Notes: a model not told the origin generated them from the sequence alone. Shown: positions 33,648 to 42,698, counted from the first letter of the stretch. The stretch is DNA of 44,451 nt from Bdellovibrio sp. (GCA_014376935.1 JACMQO010000162.1:1-44451), one strand, 5' to 3'. Made by a program: numbers and translations.

Positions 33648-35523
33648 TTTAGTTTTATTATTTATTTTCACACTGAGTTTTCAGTTAAAAACCCCACACG
33701 CGTGGGGTTTTTCTTTTTCGACCCTTCAGAATCATAAAAATACATATATTCTAAAAGCCAAGACTGAAAAATTATGGGAACAAACCACGTGGGTTCGCTT
33801 AGGTCATTACGAAAAAACGCTATTTGGTTATCAATCTAGTTTTAAGGGTCCACTTTTCATGGATGCTGATGGCGATTCGTCTCCGGAAAAAGAATTACTA
33901 AAAACGTTAGAAGCTTTCTTTTCAGAATCTAAAGATTTAACGATGCGGTACAAACGTCATCCGCAGTGTCAGTTCTTAGCTCGTAGAACATGGTTAACTA
34001 AAAGATTAAATATCGCCAAAGAAGATTTACTACCTTGCGAAGAACGGCAAGCTTGGAAAGCCCAGCTAAATACTCAGTCGATTTCGTTAATTTTTGCGGC
34101 ATCTGATTTAGGAAACCCCTCATCAAGTTACGGACATACATTCTTAAAATTAATTAACCCTGAAAATGCAAAGAACAAAGATCTGATCGATTACGGAATT
34201 AATTATGCGGCCGACGCCAATTCAAGCGAAGGCATTCTGTATGCCGTTAAGGGATTGTTCGGAATGTATGATGGCCGCTTCACGATGCTTCCGTATCATC
34301 AAAAAATTCGCGAATATATTAATTTAGAAGGGCGTGATATTTGGGAATACCCTTTAAATTTTTCTTCGGCCGAAGTTGATTTTTTAGTCGAACACTTGCT
34401 CGAGATGGAGATCGCAAAAGCGCCGTATTGGTTTTTCACGGATAACTGTTCGTACCACATTTTAAAAACTTTAGAAGTCATAAGACCTGAACTTGATTTA
34501 AGTAGCCGATTTACTAAGTTCGTCATTCCGATTGATACCGTTAAAGTTGTGATGCGCGAATCGAACTTAGTTAACGCACGAATTTTTAAGAAGTCGTTAA
34601 AAACCGATTACTTAGAAAGTTATTCGCGCTTGGGATTTCTACAAAAAAAAGCGCTTGAAGATGCAGTTGAAAAATTAGTAATACCTTCAACGTATGAACT
34701 TTCGAAAAAAGAAGAAGCGGAAGTCTACGAAGCGGGAATGAAGTATATGGCGATTCAAGCGTACCGCACGGGGAAAGATTTTGACGATCAAGTTTATAAG
34801 CTTTCATCCGAGCGTGCTGTTCTGGGGCAAATTACGGACGAGCAGAAATTTAATATACAACCTCCCGATGAAAGTCACGATTCGTCAGCGATCTATTTAG
34901 GTAGCGGGCAAATAACTAAGTCAGATAAGAATAATTTGTCGTCATCAAAATATTACTCTTTAAAATTTCGCGCGGCTTTTCACGACTTAGAGCAACCTGA
35001 TTTCGGAACAGTTCATATGAGCCAAACCGAAATGGCTAGTTTCGATTTCAGGTACTTCACCGATATAAAGAAGCTCAGTCTGTACCGATTCACCGTTTTA
35101 GATTTAATCAACGCAAATCCCATCACACAGATCGATAAAAACCTTTCGTGGAAAATCAAAGCGGCCATTCTTGATCAATGGAACCCCGAGATCGAAGGCG
35201 GCGGCGGGATGAGTTTTGATTTCAACGTGGGTGAGTCGGCGCGAGTAAGCTATTTTATCACAGCCCGCACCTGGCAGTCAGACACAGTCATGCATTCGGC
35301 TGTTGGACCTGAAGTTCTATTTATGATCAGACCAATGCAAGATATTGGTTTTTCAACAAGCTTAACTTATTTCGGAGTTTTAAAAGACGAACCATTTTTA
35401 AGATTTAAATCGAAGTTGAACTGGAATGTGGCGCCAAATTATGATCTGCAAGTTGAAGCCGAAAATCTAGTGACAGGTCAGACCGATTTTCAAATGCGCG
35501 CCGTAAAGAATTTTATATTTTAA
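33628..35523 (+). CDS. Lnb-domain (DUF4105) periplasmic protein with C-terminal beta-barrel-like part
   Basis: A 631-residue protein from the ATG at 33628, which overlaps the DUF3015 stop by 20 bases. Signal peptide: MHAKVHNLVLLFIFTLSFQ then LKTPHAWG, cleavage near 27. The DUF4105/Lnb N-terminal periplasmic domain (about 110-270) holds SSSYGHTFLKL and TDNCSYHILKTLE, whose His and Cys could be active-site residues. Relatives include a Bacteroides lipoprotein N-acyltransferase. The C-terminal part (about 400-631) shows alternating strands and ends in Phe, as many outer-membrane beta barrels do. The terminator lies in codons 20-31, so expression may depend on read-through. Function not assigned. 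Confidence 0.8.
   Translation: MHAKVHNLVLLFIFTLSFQLKTPHAWGFSFSTLQNHKNTYILKAKTEKLWEQTTWVRLGHYEKTLFGYQSSFKGPLFMDADGDSSPEKELLKTLEAFFSESKDLTMRYKRHPQCQFLARRTWLTKRLNIAKEDLLPCEERQAWKAQLNTQSISLIFAASDLGNPSSSYGHTFLKLINPENAKNKDLIDYGINYAADANSSEGILYAVKGLFGMYDGRFTMLPYHQKIREYINLEGRDIWEYPLNFSSAEVDFLVEHLLEMEIAKAPYWFFTDNCSYHILKTLEVIRPELDLSSRFTKFVIPIDTVKVVMRESNLVNARIFKKSLKTDYLESYSRLGFLQKKALEDAVEKLVIPSTYELSKKEEAEVYEAGMKYMAIQAYRTGKDFDDQVYKLSSERAVLGQITDEQKFNIQPPDESHDSSAIYLGSGQITKSDKNNLSSSKYYSLKFRAAFHDLEQPDFGTVHMSQTEMASFDFRYFTDIKKLSLYRFTVLDLINANPITQIDKNLSWKIKAAILDQWNPEIEGGGGMSFDFNVGESARVSYFITARTWQSDTVMHSAVGPEVLFMIRPMQDIGFSTSLTYFGVLKDEPFLRFKSKLNWNVAPNYDLQVEAENLVTGQTDFQMRAVKNFIF
33687..33718 (+). terminator. Perfect intrinsic terminator inside the start of the Lnb-domain gene
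   Basis: AAAAACCCCAC and GTGGGGTTTTT form a perfect 11-bp stem with a 4-base loop, followed by CTTTTT. It ends the DUF3015 transcript. It also encodes residues 20-31 of the following gene, in the same frame, so it acts as a coding terminator. Confidence 0.85.
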
Positions 35524-35548
35524 TTTTTTGTTCCAGCGCTGACGGCTA

Positions 35549-35602
35549 AGCTCACTTTCTGTAATGCAACGCATTCCCAAAAGTGAGCTGGTACCTTTTT
35601 TT
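35549..35602 (+). terminator. Intrinsic terminator after the Lnb-domain gene
   Basis: AGCTCACTTT (35549-35558) and AAAGTGAGCT (35580-35589) form a 10-bp perfect stem with a 21-base loop. GGTACC and a run of seven T follow, the last T bases overlapping the sodB stop region. It terminates the plus-strand gene. Confidence 0.75.
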
Positions 35603-36221
35603 AAACCATTGTCTTAGTTAAATCGCGCACTTTTTTAGTCGCAAAGTTTTCAGAAACGAAATTCCAGTTGATGTGTGTCCAGAATGTTTCTAAGTATTTT
35701 TGACGTAAGTTACGGTAATCAACATAGTAAGCGTGTTCCCAAACGTCAGCCACTAGTAATGGAGCTGGGCCGTTGTTCGTGAATGGTACAGCCGCATTTG
35801 AAGTTGATACTAAAGAAAGTTTTCCTGCAGCATCACTGCATAACCAGATCCAACCAGAGCCGAAAGTTTTAACTCCGCCGTCTACGAACTTAGCTTTAAG
35901 TTCATCTAAGCTTCCGAAGTCTTTTTTGATTGCGTCCATTAACGGGCCTGTTGGTTCAGATTTTTCTGAAGCCGGCGCCATGTTGAACCAATAGAAAGTG
36001 TGATTCCAGATTTGGGCAGCGTTGTTAAAAATTCCGCCAGTTGATGACAAAATAATTTCTTCTAAAGACTTACCCTTTAATGAAGGATCAGTTTCGACGA
36101 ATTTGTTTAAGTTGTCGATGTAGGCTTTGTGATGTTTGTCGTAATGAAAAGACATTTGCTCTTCATTTAGAAACGGAGCCAACGCCGTTTTAGCGTATGG
36201 CAATTGTGGTAATTTGAACAT
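35601..36221 (-). CDS. sodB: Iron superoxide dismutase
   Basis: A 206-residue Fe/Mn-family superoxide dismutase from ATG 36221 (AAAGGAG 6 bases upstream; the 36254 start adds no domain). Metal ligands are His26 (SFHYDKHH), His74 (IWNHTFYW), Asp159 and His163 (DVWEHAYYVDYRN). Gln70 in NNAAQ is the iron-type glutamine, so it is called SodB. It removes superoxide in the cytoplasm or periplasm; no signal peptide is present. Its start region is 67 bases from speDE and the gene is likely transcribed alone. Confidence 0.96.
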   Translation of the reverse strand: MFKLPQLPYAKTALAPFLNEEQMSFHYDKHHKAYIDNLNKFVETDPSLKGKSLEEIILSSTGGIFNNAAQIWNHTFYWFNMAPASEKSEPTGPLMDAIKKDFGSLDELKAKFVDGGVKTFGSGWIWLCSDAAGKLSLVSTSNAAVPFTNNGPAPLLVADVWEHAYYVDYRNLRQKYLETFWTHINWNFVSENFATKKVRDLTKTMV

Positions 36222-36287
36222 TTTGGTCTCCTTTGATTTGGTAGTGAAAATCAATTGAGACCAGAATGCCTTACTATTTTCTTAGGG

Positions 36288-37583
36288 TCACTTGTTTAGC
36301 ATTTTTTGAACAAAAGTCGGTAAGCTAAACGCCGCAGTATGTAGATCCTCGTTGTAATAACGAAGGTCTTTAGATGCTACGAAATCGTGCGCTACTTCTT
36401 TTTTAAAGTCTTTAACCGGGTGGTATTGGCCTTTTACAGCCATTTGAAGACTCCACATGCCTGACGGATACGTCGGAGCATGGAAAAGAAGCGTATGAAC
36501 GGAAGACTGACTGAATACACCCTTCAAACATTGATTTAACTCAACAAAAGTATCTGAGTGGAACATTGGCGATTCGCCTTGAGTCACTAATACACCATTT
36601 GTTTTTAAAGCTTTTTTACAGTTTGTGTAGAATTCAGAAGTAAACAAACCTTCGGCAGGTCCTGCTGGGTCTGAACCGTCGACGATAATAACGTCGTATT
36701 GTTCAGGTTTTGATTCAGCGACAAATTTAATTCCGTCACCAATGATTAAATTAACTTTTGGATTTGAAAATTCACGAGCAATTGTTGGTAAGTGCATTTT
36801 GCACGCACGAACAACAGCTTCATCAATTTCAACCATCGTTACTTTTTCTAATCCAGGGTATTTGCAAACTTCGCGGATTGTTCCGCCGTCGCCGCCACCG
36901 ATAACTAAAACATTTTTAGCAGGACCAGAAACAGATTGGAAGGCTAACATCGCAGGATGCGTGATCATTTCGTGATAATGGTATTCATCGCGTTCAGTTG
37001 TCATAACCATGTCGTCGATCGCTAACATCTTACCGTAAGATGTCGAATCTAAAATACGGACGCGTTGGAATTCATTACGTTCGTCGAAAAGAACTTCGCC
37101 CGTGTAACGTAAAGATAAAGCTTGGTTTTCATCTTTATCAGTAAACCAAACGTTACGGTTGATTTTATAACCGTTTTTGTAATCGATTTCTTCAGCGTCA
37201 TTTGGTTTCACTTTTAAAGCGTCACCTTTTTTAATAACGTGAGTTGAACCGCGGTTCATTTCTAATGCTGAGTACGAAGCTTCGAACGCTTTTTTCAAAT
37301 GTTCGAAAGAAACCCAAGGATCTACAGAATCACCGCAAGTGAATAAATCCACTGCTGCGTATCTGTATTCAGGCCATGTGTGAATCGCTAAATGGCTTTC
37401 TTGGATGACTACAACCCCAGAAACTCCGTACGGCGAAAAATGGTGAAACGTTGAATTGATTACTGTGGCTCCGGCGATTTGCGCGGCCTGAACCATCGCA
37501 TTTTCGATTGCCGTCACGTCGTTTAAAACGTCAGCTTTACAATTCATGAACTCTACTAATATGTGTCTTCCAAGGGCTTTCAT
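36288..37583 (-). CDS. speDE: Fused S-adenosylmethionine decarboxylase - spermidine synthase (SpeD-SpeE)
   Basis: A 431-residue fusion. Residues 1 to about 115 are a SpeD/SpeH-type AdoMet decarboxylase, whose self-cleavage makes the pyruvoyl group: [10 protein letters not shown] holds Ser63 and His68, and FTCG holds Cys83, the numbers of the Thermotoga maritima enzyme. Residues about 140-431 are a spermidine synthase with [10 protein letters not shown] (229-238) for decarboxylated AdoMet and [10 protein letters not shown] (301-310, catalytic Asp302 and Asp305). The two steps of spermidine making are thus joined in one polypeptide. A Pro/Gly-poor linker lies about 115-140. The leader has no Shine-Dalgarno and a C-rich tract. 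Confidence 0.95.
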   Translation of the reverse strand: MKALGRHILVEFMNCKADVLNDVTAIENAMVQAAQIAGATVINSTFHHFSPYGVSGVVVIQESHLAIHTWPEYRYAAVDLFTCGDSVDPWVSFEHLKKAFEASYSALEMNRGSTHVIKKGDALKVKPNDAEEIDYKNGYKINRNVWFTDKDENQALSLRYTGEVLFDERNEFQRVRILDSTSYGKMLAIDDMVMTTERDEYHYHEMITHPAMLAFQSVSGPAKNVLVIGGGDGGTIREVCKYPGLEKVTMVEIDEAVVRACKMHLPTIAREFSNPKVNLIIGDGIKFVAESKPEQYDVIIVDGSDPAGPAEGLFTSEFYTNCKKALKTNGVLVTQGESPMFHSDTFVELNQCLKGVFSQSSVHTLLFHAPTYPSGMWSLQMAVKGQYHPVKDFKKEVAHDFVASKDLRYYNEDLHTAAFSLPTFVQKMLNK

Positions 37584-37668
37584 AGGCGGTCAAAATAGGG
37601 CCAAAGGGGGTGGGGGGCAACATTTTTTTATTAAAAATGTAAAATAGTTTCCCGTCACATCTAGCGCG

Positions 37669-38598
37669 CTAATTAGACAACTTTATTTCGAAGCAATGAT
37701 GAATTTTTTGATCGTGAAAATCAATAGGGATGCTTTTAGCAGTTATATTCTTAATTTTGAACGTAGACTCTAGTTTTTTCGATAATTTAAAATCACGTTT
37801 ATTATTCGAAAAATACAAAATTCCGTCTGATTTTAGCAAGGGCATAAGGTTTTCGACCAATAAATCTTGGTCACGTTCGACTTCAAAGTTACCGTCCATC
37901 TTTTTAGAATTCGAAAAAGTGGGCGGATCTAGAAAAATTGTATCGAAACTACCTTTAAAATCGGGTCTGTCTTTGGCTACTTTAATGAATTCTAAGACGT
38001 CTTCTTCGAAAAAGAAGTGATCTTTCGGATCAAGCCCATTTTGTTTAAAGTTGTCTTGCGCCCAATCTAAATACTTTCCCGACATGTCGACACTATATGT
38101 AGTATTGCCCGCAAGTGCGGCCACAACAGAAACGCTTCCGGTGTAGCAAAAAAGGTTCAAAAAGCGTTTTGATTTCTTTTCTTTCAGAATTTGGTAGCGC
38201 ATAGGGCGGTGATCTAAGAAAAGACCCGTATCTAGATAATCCCAAAGGTTTACTAAAAACTGTACGCCATTTTCTTTGACGACGATTTTTTTATTCTCAT
38301 TTCCTAATTTTTGATATTGATCTAAACCTTTTTGCTGACGGCGCTGTTTGAATAGAATTTTACTATCATCCGTAATTTGAAATAAAGTTTTTAAAGCGGT
38401 TATTAATAGTGGTAAATGATTTTTCTCGGCATCGATTTGTTGCGACTTATCGTGAATCACGAAAAAATCTTTGTAGCGATCAACGATAAATGGAAATTCA
38501 GGAATGTCTCTATCATATAGACGATAGGCTTCGATTTGGTGTTTTTCGGACCAGGCTTTTAACTTTGCGAAATTTTTCTGAATTCTATTTTCAATCAT
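37669..38598 (-). CDS. rlmK: RlmK-like 23S rRNA m7G methyltransferase (stand-alone domain)
   Basis: A 309-residue SAM methyltransferase from ATG 38598 (GTG 38607 is an alternative). The sequence follows the RlmK half of E. coli RlmL/RlmK: an N-terminal NRIQKNFAKLKAW segment, RQQKGLDQYQKLG, the SAM site LNLFCYTGSVSVVAAL (about 148-163), DLDTGLFLDHRPMR-type motif and the catalytic DPPTFSNSKKM motif (about 226-236). In E. coli RlmK makes m7G2069 in 23S rRNA; RlmL is not present here as a fused domain. The call rests on motifs and length. Confidence 0.85.
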   Translation of the reverse strand: MIENRIQKNFAKLKAWSEKHQIEAYRLYDRDIPEFPFIVDRYKDFFVIHDKSQQIDAEKNHLPLLITALKTLFQITDDSKILFKQRRQQKGLDQYQKLGNENKKIVVKENGVQFLVNLWDYLDTGLFLDHRPMRYQILKEKKSKRFLNLFCYTGSVSVVAALAGNTTYSVDMSGKYLDWAQDNFKQNGLDPKDHFFFEEDVLEFIKVAKDRPDFKGSFDTIFLDPPTFSNSKKMDGNFEVERDQDLLVENLMPLLKSDGILYFSNNKRDFKLSKKLESTFKIKNITAKSIPIDFHDQKIHHCFEIKLSN

Positions 38599-38745
38599 TT
38601 GCGCCACAGTATCTTAAATTTCGCCGTTTTTGTCACTTGAAGTAATTATTACCTGTTAGAAAAATGACAGCTTCTGCGGCACGGGTGATGTGCTAAATGA
38701 TGGGCTGGTCTAAGTTTTATGCTTGAGTGCTAAGTCGGGGGACAC

Positions 38746-40008
38746 ATGCAACGTTATAAACAGCCTATCCTTACCATCTTCGTTATTTTTGCAACGGCCT
38801 ACGTGCTGACGTTATTAGGGTGTGCGCCGGCCAGTGGATCTGATGCGAAGGCAACCCCTGCAACTGAAACTCCGCCATCGACGGCAGTTACCCCCGAGAC
38901 AGGCGATCAAAATAATTCATCATTAGATCTTGTTGAGGTTGATCCGAATCAAATGCGCGAATGTACGACCGATGAATTTAGTAATTTAGTTAGTTTCAGT
39001 AATTCGCTGGATGCAGCTAAAGAAGCGATTCGAATTTCAGACGGTCAAAAGCAAAATGATACGGTTCGCTTAGCATTAGACGCGATGAAAAAGTGCGATC
39101 AAGCCCAGGCTTACCATACGATTAATCCGTGTAAAAAAATGAGACGTACAATTATAGATCCGGATCAAGCTGTTCTTGAAAGTGCTTACGATGGATCACG
39201 AATTCATGTTCGCTGCGCGACGGTCGAAATTTATCTTAATAATTTTGATTTGCGTGATGCGAACGACGCAGGCCAGGCCCCGGGTCGTGATGATTCGGCT
39301 CCGCTGACGACACAACCATTTCCGTTTCCGGGCGAAGGAGACGCGCTACGCGAGTGCTCAAATGAAGAATTTTCGAAATTAAATTTGTGGAGATCAACTT
39401 TAGAATTCGCCAATAGAAATATCGATAAATTGGGCGTACCATCAGCATGGAAGTACGAACCCAATGCGAACGATTCTGCGAAGGCTGCAACTGCGTCTTG
39501 CGAAGCTGAGATAGTTTACCACGAGCAGCAACCGTGTCGCCGTACTATTTCAAACGCTATGACGGGTGAAGATGAAGTAAAAATTTACTCGGGCAGTTCG
39601 CTTCGAAATCAATGCGAAAAAGCTAGAATGTATAATTATGATTTTTCACAACAGGCCACTAGTTTAATCGTTCCGAATGTGCGCTTATTGTTAGATACCC
39701 GAATCATTGCCAATGTTGAAATTGTTCCCGGTTTAAACCCAGAACATTCTGTCGGAAAATGTTCGGTCAGCAACCTGTCGCAAAATTCGGTCATTTACAG
39801 AGGAGAAAAAACGTTGGTCACCGAAGCCCATGTTTATCCAAATCCTGAAGATGAAAATTTTCAAAAATTTGTGTTAGTTACGGCAGAAGGCGTTAAGCTT
39901 GAATGCACTGATTTGGAATACATGTCTTTGAAAACCAGTAAAAATGAAGTTGTTCGGTTATTAAATCAAAAAAACACAATTATGGGCTTAAGTTACGAAC
40001 TAAACTAA
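38746..40008 (+). CDS. Lipoprotein with two internal cysteine-containing repeats
   Basis: A 420-residue lipoprotein, function unknown. The signal peptide holds VLTLLGC with lipid Cys26. A Ser/Thr/Pro-rich linker (about 27-65) follows. Two copies of a domain follow: repeat 1 (70-167, RECTTDEFSNL...) and repeat 2 (200-300, RECSNEEFSKL...). Each has four cysteines at matching places (73, 117, 129, 157 and 204, 252, 264, 290), suggesting disulfides. A final domain (about 305-420) has further Cys. Stop TAA at 40006-40008 is in frame with the ORF that follows at 40048. No family recognised. Probable envelope role. Confidence 0.72.
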   Translation: MQRYKQPILTIFVIFATAYVLTLLGCAPASGSDAKATPATETPPSTAVTPETGDQNNSSLDLVEVDPNQMRECTTDEFSNLVSFSNSLDAAKEAIRISDGQKQNDTVRLALDAMKKCDQAQAYHTINPCKKMRRTIIDPDQAVLESAYDGSRIHVRCATVEIYLNNFDLRDANDAGQAPGRDDSAPLTTQPFPFPGEGDALRECSNEEFSKLNLWRSTLEFANRNIDKLGVPSAWKYEPNANDSAKAATASCEAEIVYHEQQPCRRTISNAMTGEDEVKIYSGSSLRNQCEKARMYNYDFSQQATSLIVPNVRLLLDTRIIANVEIVPGLNPEHSVGKCSVSNLSQNSVIYRGEKTLVTEAHVYPNPEDENFQKFVLVTAEGVKLECTDLEYMSLKTSKNEVVRLLNQKNTIMGLSYELN

Positions 40009-40047
40009 ATCTTAGATCGTTCAGCTTCGGCTGCAACTTCATTTGCC

Positions 40048-40440
40048 ATGCATGTTTACCGCACTGAAACATGCACGACGGCGACGGGTAATTACAAAAT
40101 GGAATACAATGGTAATTATAGTTGGGGTGGTTCATACACTCTGACAAAAACGGATACGGGTGCCGAAATTAAATTGAACGGCAAAGATGAAGGCGGCGAC
40201 CAGCCAGAAAGCAACATGTTTGCAATCGTAAGAGAAAGTATATATTCAGATAAATTAGCACCAGCGGATTGTTCAGAAGACGGAGTCAATTTTGACGAAA
40301 GAGAAACCAAAGCTAGAACGGCCATAAAATTCACTCAGCTGTCAAAAGATGATGGAATGAAAATGGGAATGCGTTCATTAGACACGAACATTTTTAGTTG
40401 CACGACGGTCGTCAGTTCACCGGTAAACTGTTTTGGCTGA
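40048..40440 (+). CDS. Small cysteine-containing protein, possibly a fragment
   Basis: A 130-residue ORF of unknown family in the same frame as the upstream lipoprotein, separated from it only by the stop at 40006 and 13 sense codons. It has four Cys and a beta-rich composition (NYKMEYNGNYSWGGSYTLTK) typical of exported proteins, yet no signal peptide from the ATG at 40048. It could be a mis-started exported gene, a remnant of a longer fusion, or coding by stop read-through. No ribosome site is visible. Convergent with the LysR gene. Confidence 0.45.
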   Translation: MHVYRTETCTTATGNYKMEYNGNYSWGGSYTLTKTDTGAEIKLNGKDEGGDQPESNMFAIVRESIYSDKLAPADCSEDGVNFDERETKARTAIKFTQLSKDDGMKMGMRSLDTNIFSCTTVVSSPVNCFG

Positions 40441-40467
40441 AAAGATATTAGTAAATAGGATTTACGA

Positions 40468-41331
40468 TTAGCTAAGCGCTTTGGTGATGGCCTTAAAATA
40501 TTCGGGCATTTCGTGGCGCGGGTACCAAGCCAACGCAATTTTAAAATCATAAAAATAGTCATCAGCCAGCTGCACAAGCTGGTTTTTTTTTACGTAAGGA
40601 GCGGCGAATTCTTCAGACAGTACTGAATAGCCGACACCTGCCGTGATCATGTAAGTTAAAGCATCTGTATTATTGGCGAAGTGGCGTTCATTACTGACTT
40701 TAGATTTCAATTTGTATTTTTCTAGCAAATGAAAAGTCATTTGGTCTGAAGAATCAAAATCGATGATGGTTTCTTTTTCTAAGATGTCAGAAAGTAAACG
40801 CCTCTTCCATGAGGCAGGACCAAAAAGACGATATCTTTCGGCCCTTAAAATTTTGGAATCCATTTCGCGCGTGACTTGATGGTGTTCAAGAAGCGCTAAG
40901 TGGTAATCACCGCTCTTTAGCTTGTCAGCATTGCTATCAACGTCTGATAAGTCAAATCGAAACCGCAATTTTGGATAATTGGATAGAAGCTGAGTTAAAT
41001 GGGGAATGACCCGAGATCGCAAAATACTTGATGGTCCACAGATGCTAATTTCAATAATGCTGTCTTTTGCTGCCCGCTGAATCTTTGAAAGGGCCATTCC
41101 CTCAATATCTAAAGAACTTTTCACGTAACGGAGTAAGGCTTCGCCTTCAGCCGTTAATTTCATCCCTTTGCGCGACCGAGTAAAAAGCGTTGTCTTCAAT
41201 TGCTTTTCTAAACTGCGGATTCGCTGAGTAACACCCGTTTGGGTCAAACCCAAAATTTTTGAGGCATCTTGGACCGTGCCTTTACGAACTACGGCCCAAA
41301 ACGCTTCTAGGGGGGGACTAAGTAAACTCAT
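40468..41331 (-). CDS. LysR-family transcriptional regulator
   Basis: A 287-residue LTTR. The N-terminal winged helix-turn-helix (about 1-65) contains FWAVVRKGTVQDASKILGLTQ and GVTQRIRSLEKQLKTTLFTRS, the LysR signature. An effector-binding domain (about 88-287) follows, with FDLSDVDSNADKLKSGDYHLALLE in typical position. It is divergent from the secreted-protein and cytochrome genes that start at 41480, and may regulate them. Target and effector unknown. Confidence 0.9.
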   Translation of the reverse strand: MSLLSPPLEAFWAVVRKGTVQDASKILGLTQTGVTQRIRSLEKQLKTTLFTRSRKGMKLTAEGEALLRYVKSSLDIEGMALSKIQRAAKDSIIEISICGPSSILRSRVIPHLTQLLSNYPKLRFRFDLSDVDSNADKLKSGDYHLALLEHHQVTREMDSKILRAERYRLFGPASWKRRLLSDILEKETIIDFDSSDQMTFHLLEKYKLKSKVSNERHFANNTDALTYMITAGVGYSVLSEEFAAPYVKKNQLVQLADDYFYDFKIALAWYPRHEMPEYFKAITKALS

Positions 41332-41479
41332 TTACAATCATAGATACATGTTAATTATGAATTATACAAACACTTTGATTTTACTTAACTTGCACAGCAC
41401 CAGAGTTACCCACAAATTTCCTGTGGAAAACTTTATGGAATTATTTTAGCGCTTCAAAGAAAAGTGCGAAGGAGAGAAA

Positions 41480-41968
41480 ATGAAAAAGAAGATGGTTAGT
41501 TTGTTTGTGTTCGTGATGTTAGTGGCAGGTTTTCAAGCTCGCGCACAAGAAGGCGTTGTGGATAAAGGTGTGTCGGGTGTGGAAAACGTCGATTTCACTT
41601 ATGTTTGCAAAGCGGATGATGAAAACAGTTCGGTCATTTTAAAAGTAAAAGATTTTTCTAACGATAAAAATGTTCTAGTCGGAAATATTTCTGTCGAAAA
41701 CGGAGAATCTTTAGGTTTAAGTTCATCTTATTTGGCAAATGTAGACTTCAAATTATCATTTTTGTATAGCGTAACTACCTATAATTTTTTAGATGAAAAT
41801 AAGAATTATATTGCAGAGTTTAGCATTTCTAAAATGGAGCCAGGAATGACTAGAGGCGTTCATTTCTGTGGACGAGCCGGGTGTGACATGCAGCCGCAAC
41901 CACTTCCCTTAATTAGTAAAGGTCTTTTGAAAATTTATGAAAAAGAAATACCTTTTACTTGCCAGTAA
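41480..41968 (+). CDS. Secreted protein of unknown function next to a cytochrome
   Basis: A 162-residue exported protein. The signal peptide is MKKKMVSLFVFVMLVAGFQARAQ, cleavage near 22. The mature part has beta strands and a CGRAGCDMQPQPLP segment. GAAGGAGAG lies before the ATG. The family is not recognised. Its 3' end overlaps the next gene's start by 32 bases, so it is likely co-translated with the di-haem cytochrome. It faces the LysR gene, a probable regulator. Confidence 0.65.
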   Translation: MKKKMVSLFVFVMLVAGFQARAQEGVVDKGVSGVENVDFTYVCKADDENSSVILKVKDFSNDKNVLVGNISVENGESLGLSSSYLANVDFKLSFLYSVTTYNFLDENKNYIAEFSISKMEPGMTRGVHFCGRAGCDMQPQPLPLISKGLLKIYEKEIPFTCQ

Positions 41969-42698
41969 AGTCGTAATTATTTCTATTTTAGCCAGCGCGG
42001 TTCTAATCCGCCTGGCCTATAAACTTAATTTCGAATCCATTTTTATTCAGTCGTTAGAGTCAAAAACGAAAGAGGGTGGTCCGGTTTTTTATAACGTCTC
42101 TTGGTTTTCATTGGGTGACAAAGATGTTTGGATGATGAATCAAAGTCATCACGGCATTGCTGCTACCGGTAGTGATTTAGATCGGTTGGCGATCATTGTT
42201 GATAAAACAACGTCTCCGAAAAATGTTCGTTTTATGCAGTTAAAACCCGGCCCGCTTGTTTGGTCTGAAGACTTAATCAATCAGCGTGTGCCGTATAAGG
42301 TTTCGTGTTTTATGTGTCATTCAAATGGTCCGCGTGCAATTCGCCCGGACTATGACGGCCTGGTCATGAATTCATTCAGTGAAAAAATGAAGATTGTGCT
42401 TTTAAATTTAAAAATTAAGACTCAAGGGCAAATTGTAGAAAATGAGCAGCACGCACTTGAAGACAAAGATTTGTCGATTCCGTTTCGTCATCGTTCTAAA
42501 ATAGAAAATGATTCGTTGTTAGTTAAGGCATGTACGCGCTGCCACAATGAAACGGGATTATTCGCCAGGGGATTTTTGAAAAGACAAAATTTCTTGGCAA
42601 TTAATTTTATGGTCAGCAGCGGATTTATGCCGCCACCGGGTTTTGATGTCTCGATAGCCGATAAGAAACAGATTGCGAATTTCGTAGCGGGATTTTAG
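41937..42698 (+). CDS. Di-haem c-type cytochrome
   Basis: A 253-residue protein with a single N-terminal hydrophobic segment (about 10-28, ASKVVIISILASAVLIRLAY), an uncleaved anchor or signal. Two haem c sites are seen: CFMCH (124-128) and CTRCH (199-203). Met ligands may be Met225 or Met231 in MVSSGFMPPPG, the usual MPPP-like end of cytochrome c. Residues about 45-115 show no known fold. It should carry electrons in the periplasm. The start overlaps the previous gene by 32 bases. Confidence 0.8.
   Translation: MKKKYLLLASKVVIISILASAVLIRLAYKLNFESIFIQSLESKTKEGGPVFYNVSWFSLGDKDVWMMNQSHHGIAATGSDLDRLAIIVDKTTSPKNVRFMQLKPGPLVWSEDLINQRVPYKVSCFMCHSNGPRAIRPDYDGLVMNSFSEKMKIVLLNLKIKTQGQIVENEQHALEDKDLSIPFRHRSKIENDSLLVKACTRCHNETGLFARGFLKRQNFLAINFMVSSGFMPPPGFDVSIADKKQIANFVAGF

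Noticed and set aside
37584-37625. G-quadruplex on the plus strand upstream of speDE
   Set aside because: Only three G runs are present (GGG, GGGGG, GGGGGG), so a standard four-run quadruplex is not supported; kept only as a C-rich leader note.
41390-41430. LysR operator CCACAAATTTCCTGTGG
   Set aside because: The 5-bp arms are short and do not fit the T-N11-A rule clearly; chance occurrence is likely.
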